64,000 nucleotides of DNA, taken from assembly GCA_032622095.1 (NCBI GenBank), contig CP136066.1, positions 48,086,911-48,150,910 of the forward strand. The letters run 5' to 3'. Below the pieces are notes generated by a model that did not search any database, had not been told where the DNA came from, and saw only the letters and a list, made by a program, of their open reading frames with translations. This DNA comes from Siphonodentalium dalli. Lineage: Eukaryota > Mollusca > Scaphopoda > Gadilida > Siphonodentaliidae. Shown piece by piece: positions 58,922 through 64,000 of this stretch (positions are counted from its first letter, which is position 1; every line of letters begins with the position of its first letter). The position numbers and the translations under genes were made by a program.

Positions 58922-59325
58922 CTGAAAAATATCAGAATGGGCGTTTGTTGTCAAACGATATATGTAGCACGTACACATCAGATTAAATGATACACTGTGA
59001 ACTGCGCGTTGAAGATGTAGTGATTGAAATTGAATTGAACATGGATCGACGTACATTGCCGCGAGTGAAATAACTATATAACCATGTAGATTGTTTAAAG
59101 AGGACTGAAATTCAAGTTTAATATTTGTCTCTCAGACACGCATTATGATTGGTCGAAAGTTGCTAACTGCACGTAGTTTTTGATTAACTTTTCGGCCGCT
59201 GTTGGTTAACTTAACACATTTTGAATGGAGCACCGCGTCATGACGAGGGTAAGATACGAAACCGCGGAGTCAGGAGTCGCATAATCGAGTCAACCGCTCA
59301 CATATGTTTACAATACATGTATTCG
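58922..59325. other. No further exon recognised
   Basis: Upstream of the CTLD exon on the minus strand. No convincing signal-peptide exon, TATA or CpG-rich promoter seen. Confidence 0.35.
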
Positions 59326-60955
59326 TGATCACGATATTTGATAATTCTGACGTATTTGAGGTTATATTGCACGACATACGCACAACTGTGCGTCATAAAG
59401 TGGAGTTCTTTTGGGCAGGTACAACAACGTAGCATCTAACAATGATGGGACGCAGCTGGGATATTTAGAAATATAGGTCACCACGGGAGCATAAACTATG
59501 CTTGATCACGATATCTGATGGTTCTGACGTGTTTGGTCCTATATTGCAGGACCAACGCACAACTGGGCGTCATAATGTGGAGTTATGTGGACAGGTACAT
59601 AACCCACGCATCTAAAATGATGGGACGCAGCTGGGATTTTCAGAAATAGGTCATCACCGGAGCAGATTTTACGCGTGATCACGATATATGATGGTTCTGA
59701 CGTATTTGAGGAAATATTGAACGACTTACACACAACTGTACGTCATATTGTTGAATTATTTGGACAGATACTTCACCCAGACATCTAAAAATGATGGGAC
59801 GCAGCTGGGATTTTCGAAAATATATAGGTCATCACGGGAGCAGATACTATGCGCGATCACGATATTTGATGGTTCTGAAGTGTTTGAACTTATATTGCAC
59901 GACCTAATTGTGCGTCACAAAGTGCAGTTATTTGGGCAGTTACACCATCCTAGCTTTTAAAATGATGGGACGCAGCTGGGATTTTCAGAAATAGGTCACC
60001 ACGGGAGCAGAAACTATGCTTGATCACGATATTTGATGGTTTTGACGTGTTTGAACTTATATTGCACGATCTGCACACAAATGTGCGTCAGAAAGTGTAG
60101 TTATTTGGGCAGTTACACCAACCTAGCATCTAGAAATGATGGGACTCAGCTGGGATTTTCAGAAATAGGTCACAACGGGAGCAGAAACTATGCTTGATCA
60201 CGATATTTTATGGTTCTGATGTGTTTGACCTTATATTGCACGACCTACGCACGCACGAGATTTGATAGATCTGATGTATTTGAGATTATATTGCACGACA
60301 TACGCACAATTGTGCGTCAGAAGGTGGAGTTATTTGGGCAGGTACATCAGCGTAGCATCTATAAATGATAGGACGCAGCTGGGATTTTAAAATTAAGTCA
60401 CCACGGGAGCAGAAACTATGCTTGATCACGATATTTGTTGGTTCTGACGTATATATTTCTCGTTGTATTGCACGACATACGCATACATGTGCGTCATGAT
60501 GTGGAGTTATTTGGACAGGTACATCACCCGCGCATCTAAAAATGATGGGACGCAGCTGGGATTTTCAGAAATAGGTCATTACGGGAGCAGAAACTATTCG
60601 TGATCACGACATTCGATGGTTCTGACATATTTGCGGCTATATTGCACGCCATGCGCACAATTGTGCATCATAGCGTGGAGTTATTTGGGCAGGTACACCA
60701 CCGTAGTATCTAAAATTGATGGGGCGCAGCTGGGATTTTTTAGAAATAGCTCATCACGGGAGCAGAAACTATGCTTGATCACGATATTTGATGGTTCTGA
60801 CGTGTTTGATCCTATATTTCACGACACACGCACAACTGTGCGTCATAATGTGGAGTATTTGGACAGGTACACCAACCACGCATCTATAAATGATAGGACG
60901 CAGCTGGGATTTTCATAAATAGGTCATCACGGGAGCAGATGCTATGCGTGATCAC
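59326..60955 (+). repeat. Satellite of about 175 bp, forward block of about 10 units
   Basis: Units contain GATCACGATATTTGATGGTT, CTGACGTGTTTGA-CTTATAT, TGCACGACCTACGCACAACT, GTGCGTCATAATGTGGAGTT, TTTGGGCAGGTACACCA, ATGATGGGACGCAGCTGGGA and TTTTCAGAAATAGGTCA(C)CA. Unit marks are at about 59331, 59504, 59679, 59856, 60022, 60197, 60424, 60600, 60775 and 60950. Two palindromes (TGATCA-type and CGCACAATTGTGCG) occur in each unit. One unit near 60250 has an insertion or partial duplication. Confidence 0.92.
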
Positions 60956-62000
60956 ATAACTCCACATTATGACACACAGTTGTGCGTAGATCGTGCAATA
61001 CAGCGAGAAATACGCCAGAACCATCAAATATCGTGAAAAGCATAGTTTCTGCTCCAGCGGTGACTTATTTCTAAAAATCCCAACTGCGTCCCATCATTTT
61101 TAGATGCTTTTCTGGCGCACCTGCCCAAATAACGTCACTGTATGACGCACTGTTGTGCGCATATCGCATAATATAGCGTCAAATACGTCAGAACCATCAA
61201 ATAGCGTGATCGTGCATAGTATCTGCTCCCATGATGATCTATTTCTGAAAATCCTAGCTGCGTCCCTTCATTTTAAGATGCGCTGGTGATGTATCTGTCC
61301 AAATAGCAACACATTATGACGTACAGTTGTGTGTAGGTCGTGCAATATAGCCTCAAATATATCAGAACCATCAGATATCGTTATCACGCATAGTATATGC
61401 TCCCGTGATGACCTATTTATGAAAATCCCAGCTGCGTCCAATCATTATTTTTAGATGCGCGGGTGATGCAACTGTCGAAATAACTCCACATGATGACGCA
61501 CAGTTGAGTGTAGGTCGTGCAATATAGCGAGAAAAACGTCAGAACCATCAAATATCGTGAAAACGCTTAGTTTTTGCTCCCGTGGTGACCTATTTCTAAA
61601 AATCCCAGCTGCGTCCCATCATTCTTTGATGCTACGGTGCTGTACCTTCCCAAATAACTCCACTTTATGACGCACAATTGTGCGCAGGTCGTGTAATATA
61701 GCGTCAAATACGTCAGAACCATCAAATATCGTGATTCAAGATAAGTTTCTGCTGCCGTGGTGACCTATTTCTGAAAATCCCAGCTGCGTCCCATAATTTT
61801 TAGATGCTAGGGTGGCGTACCTGCCCAAATAACTCCACTTTAAGAAGCACAATTGTGCGCAGGTCGTGCAATATATATATAGCATCAAATACGTCAGAAC
61901 CATCAAATATCGTGTTCGCGCATATATAGTATCTGCTCCCGTTGTGACCTTTATGACGCACAGTTGTGCGTAGGTCATGCAATATAAGGTTACCTCTTTT
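60956..62000 (-). repeat. Same satellite, inverted block of about six units
   Basis: From TAACTCCACATTATGACACA onward the repeat reads as the reverse complement (AGAACCATCAAATATCGTGA, CCCAGCTGCGTCCCATCA). Marks are at about 61023, 61196, 61369, 61548, 61725 and 61902. The switch is abrupt after GTGATCAC at about 60955. Confidence 0.92.
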
Positions 62001-62740
62001 GAAAATCACAGTTGCATCCATCAATTCTATGTGTGTGGATGATAGACCTACTCAAATAACTTAACTGTATGACCCATAGTTCTATGTAGGTGGTGTAATC
62101 TATTTCCAAGTATTCATCCATGTAGTAAAAGGCATTGCCACGCCCAACATTGAGCCAGTATTTCCGTTATCACACCACTGCCTTAATTATAAGTAAGCCC
62201 CCACAGACTCCATTTCGGGTCCTTGTATCGAACATAAGTATGCCCCAATGCAAAGTAGCCATTTTCGGCAACTATCCCTGTATTAAAAGCAGTAGCCCCA
62301 TGCACTGGGTCCCCGCTTTGATACACCACTGCATTAAACACTAGTCCCTCCCTCCAAACACAGCCCTGCATTAAATAGAAACGTTCCTGCACAAAAGACT
62401 TTATTTCCAATTATTTATCAATGTAATAGAAAGTATCCCCCCCCACATAGACCCCCATTTCCGGAGACACATCCCTTCATTAAACATAAGTATGCCCCCA
62501 CAACAGAACCATATTTATGGTACTATCGTCCCTGTTTTAAAAATCCGCGGATATAAACCGAATTATACAGCCCTGCATTAAATAGAAGCGCTCCCATCCA
62601 AAACACAGGCTTCATTTCCAAGTATTCATCCTCGTATCGAACGGATTTGCTACCCCCCCCCCGAAATAGTGCCCCCATTTCCAGTAATACAACACTGCAT
62701 TAAATCCGTGAAAACAGTACCCCGACGCACAGTGTACCCA
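62001..62740 (+). repeat. C-rich degenerate minisatellite
   Basis: Irregular repetition of CCCTGCATTAAATAGAA, CATTTCC, AAGTATTCATCC(A/T)(T/C)GTA and ACATAAGTATGCCCC. Short frames in it have no recognised motif. Confidence 0.5.
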
Positions 62741-62744
62741 GTTT

Positions 62745-63560
62745 GTACCCTTGAATTGATCATTTTGAAGGTGAAGGTCATGTCGGGGTGACCCGACTTC
62801 GTCCGGGCTTTGACCTTGAATTGTCCATTTTGAAGGTCAAGGTCAAGTGGGGTCAAAAACACTGCCCGGACAAAAGTACCCGACAAACGTGCCCGTCGAA
62901 ATCCATCCGGTTTTACCCGATTTGACCTTGAATTGATCATTTTGAAGGTCAAGGTCAGGTCGGGGTCACGACTCGACCGTCCAAAACACTCAGTGGACAA
63001 AAGTAACCCCACGTATCAAATTTCGTCGAAATCCCATCCAAATTAGGTATATGACCTTGAATTGACCCGATTTGAAGGTCAAGGTCACGTCGCACGGGCA
63101 AATGAATATGCTTATGAGACTCCCCATACGAAAGTACCCCCACATACCAAGTTTCATCGAAATCCCGTGATATTCGGGCGTTTGACCTTGAAATGACCCG
63201 ATTTCAAGGTCAAGGTCACGTCGCATGGGCAAATGAATATGCTTATGAGACTCCCCGTACGAATGTATCCCCACATACCAAGTTTCATCGAAATCCCGTG
63301 ATATTTGGGCGTTTGACCTTGAAATTACCCGATTTCAAGGTCACGTCGCACGGGCAAATTAATAGGCCTATGCCCGTTCCCGGCCAAAAATACCCCCACA
63401 TACCAAGTTTCTTCGAAATCGGGTCGGCCGTTTTCGAGCTCATCGCGAACACACACACAGACAGACAGACACACAGACAGATCTTCCAAAATATATAATA
63501 GACTAGAAGGTGACCCGACTTCGTCCGGGCTTTGACCTTGAATTGACCATTTTGAAGGTC
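62745..63560 (+). repeat. AGGTCA-rich repeats: 131-bp tandem units and related elements
   Basis: TGACCTTGAATTGA... followed by AAGGTCAAGGTCA recurs at about 62752, 62812, 62925, 63052, 63183, 63314 and 63531. Between 63052 and 63430 the unit is exactly 131 bp (CCCACATACCAAGTTTCATC, GAAATCCCGTGATATT, GGTCACGTCGCACGGGCAAA). A tail with ACACACACACAGACAGACAG ends at 63500, where the head ACTAGAAGGTGACCCGACTT begins. Confidence 0.85.
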
Positions 63561-64000
63561 AAGGTCAGGTGTGGTCAAACACCAACACCCCAAAAATGGT
63601 GGAAATCGGCCCAGCGGATACCGGGAAATCGGTCCAGCGGATACCGAGATACCCTATATATGCATCAAATTTCGTCCGTAAAAATCCGCCAGTTTAACCC
63701 GATTTGATTTCCACTCAAGTATATAAACGCGCCTCAAATAAACACGCTCATTAATTATCAAGTTTCAACGTGCCCGAGATATCGCCAAGACGTCTGAAAC
63801 AGTCAAATGCATCGGCCGGTTAAGCGTTAACGTGATCTAACGTTATGACCTCTAACGGCGTCATAGAAGTTACGCATTGTTTTTATCCTGATGGAAGATA
63901 GTACCACTTCTTCTTGATAATTGAGGCAGATAACTAAAACGGATACATACGCATTATATATCGTTGGAAAGAGGAAACACGAAATATTCTCACAGTGTCA
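63561..64000. other. No gene recognised
   Basis: Continuation of the SINE-like element starting at 63502 (CCAGCGGATACCG is repeated twice near 63611-63650), then sequence without recognised features to the window edge. Confidence 0.4.

Noticed and set aside
62650-63593. Frames of 94-120 codons with LDLQNGQFKVKART-type repeats
   Set aside because: Translations of the AGGTCA-rich 131-bp repeats, not genes.
1-64000. tRNA, rRNA or other structured RNA genes
   Set aside because: I found no cloverleaf with A and B boxes and no rRNA-like stretch. A covariance-model scan would be needed to exclude small ones.

Overview
This is eukaryotic, almost certainly metazoan, DNA. It is AT-rich, has no operons or dense open frames, and the only convincing host coding sequence is a handful of short exons with consensus GT/AG splice sites. 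They encode extracellular modules (C-type lectin-like, PAN/apple-like and WSC). Everything else is repeat DNA: LINE reverse-transcriptase fragments, MITEs, SINE-like elements and several satellites. A marine invertebrate (lophotrochozoan or invertebrate deuterostome) is my best guess. It is inferred from the repeat style and the lectin/WSC architecture and is not proven. | Gene layout (minus strand, read from high to low coordinates): CTLD N-terminal half at 58751-58921, CTLD C-terminal half at 48583-48803, PAN-like exon at 45476-45681, WSC N-terminal half at 5312-5449, WSC C-terminal half at 1358-1524. Splice phases fit between successive exons if the PAN exon uses its inner acceptor. One CTLD-PAN-WSC gene of more than 57 kb is therefore possible, with an intron of about 40 kb between PAN and WSC. 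Two or three neighbouring genes remain possible. I see no signal-peptide exon and no promoter. | Repeat layout: 1-12.1 kb holds MITEs, a dispersed repeat (R1), small tandem duplications and a palindromic tandem array. 12149-33852 is a head-to-tail array of an almost invariant 1380-bp unit (15 full copies, one copy with a 376-bp deletion). A 61-bp stub follows, then 33914-37350 with a diverged sister family of about 1.39 kb (two full copies and one partial). Every unit begins with a perfect short hairpin, and the hairpin stem carries a compensated base change between the two families. A decayed array of about 365-bp units follows at 37.6-38.7 kb. 39-48.3 kb holds degenerate simple repeats, two MITEs, LINE fragments and a duplication split by a LINE insertion. 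49.3-50.2 kb is a degenerate array. 50.4-56.1 kb is a head-to-tail chain of SINE-like elements starting ACTAGCAGG. 56.6-58.4 kb is a satellite of about 285 bp. 59.3-62.0 kb is a satellite of about 175 bp that reverses orientation once. 62.7-63.6 kb has AGGTCA-rich tandem repeats. | The 1380-bp array is the best candidate for something new. It combines a hairpin at each unit boundary, extreme homogeneity, shared variants in neighbouring copies and a 164-codon frame. The 3' part of that frame differs from the sister family mainly at synonymous positions. Whether this is a mobile element that amplifies as concatemers, a recently homogenised satellite or a transcribed intronic array cannot be settled from sequence alone.
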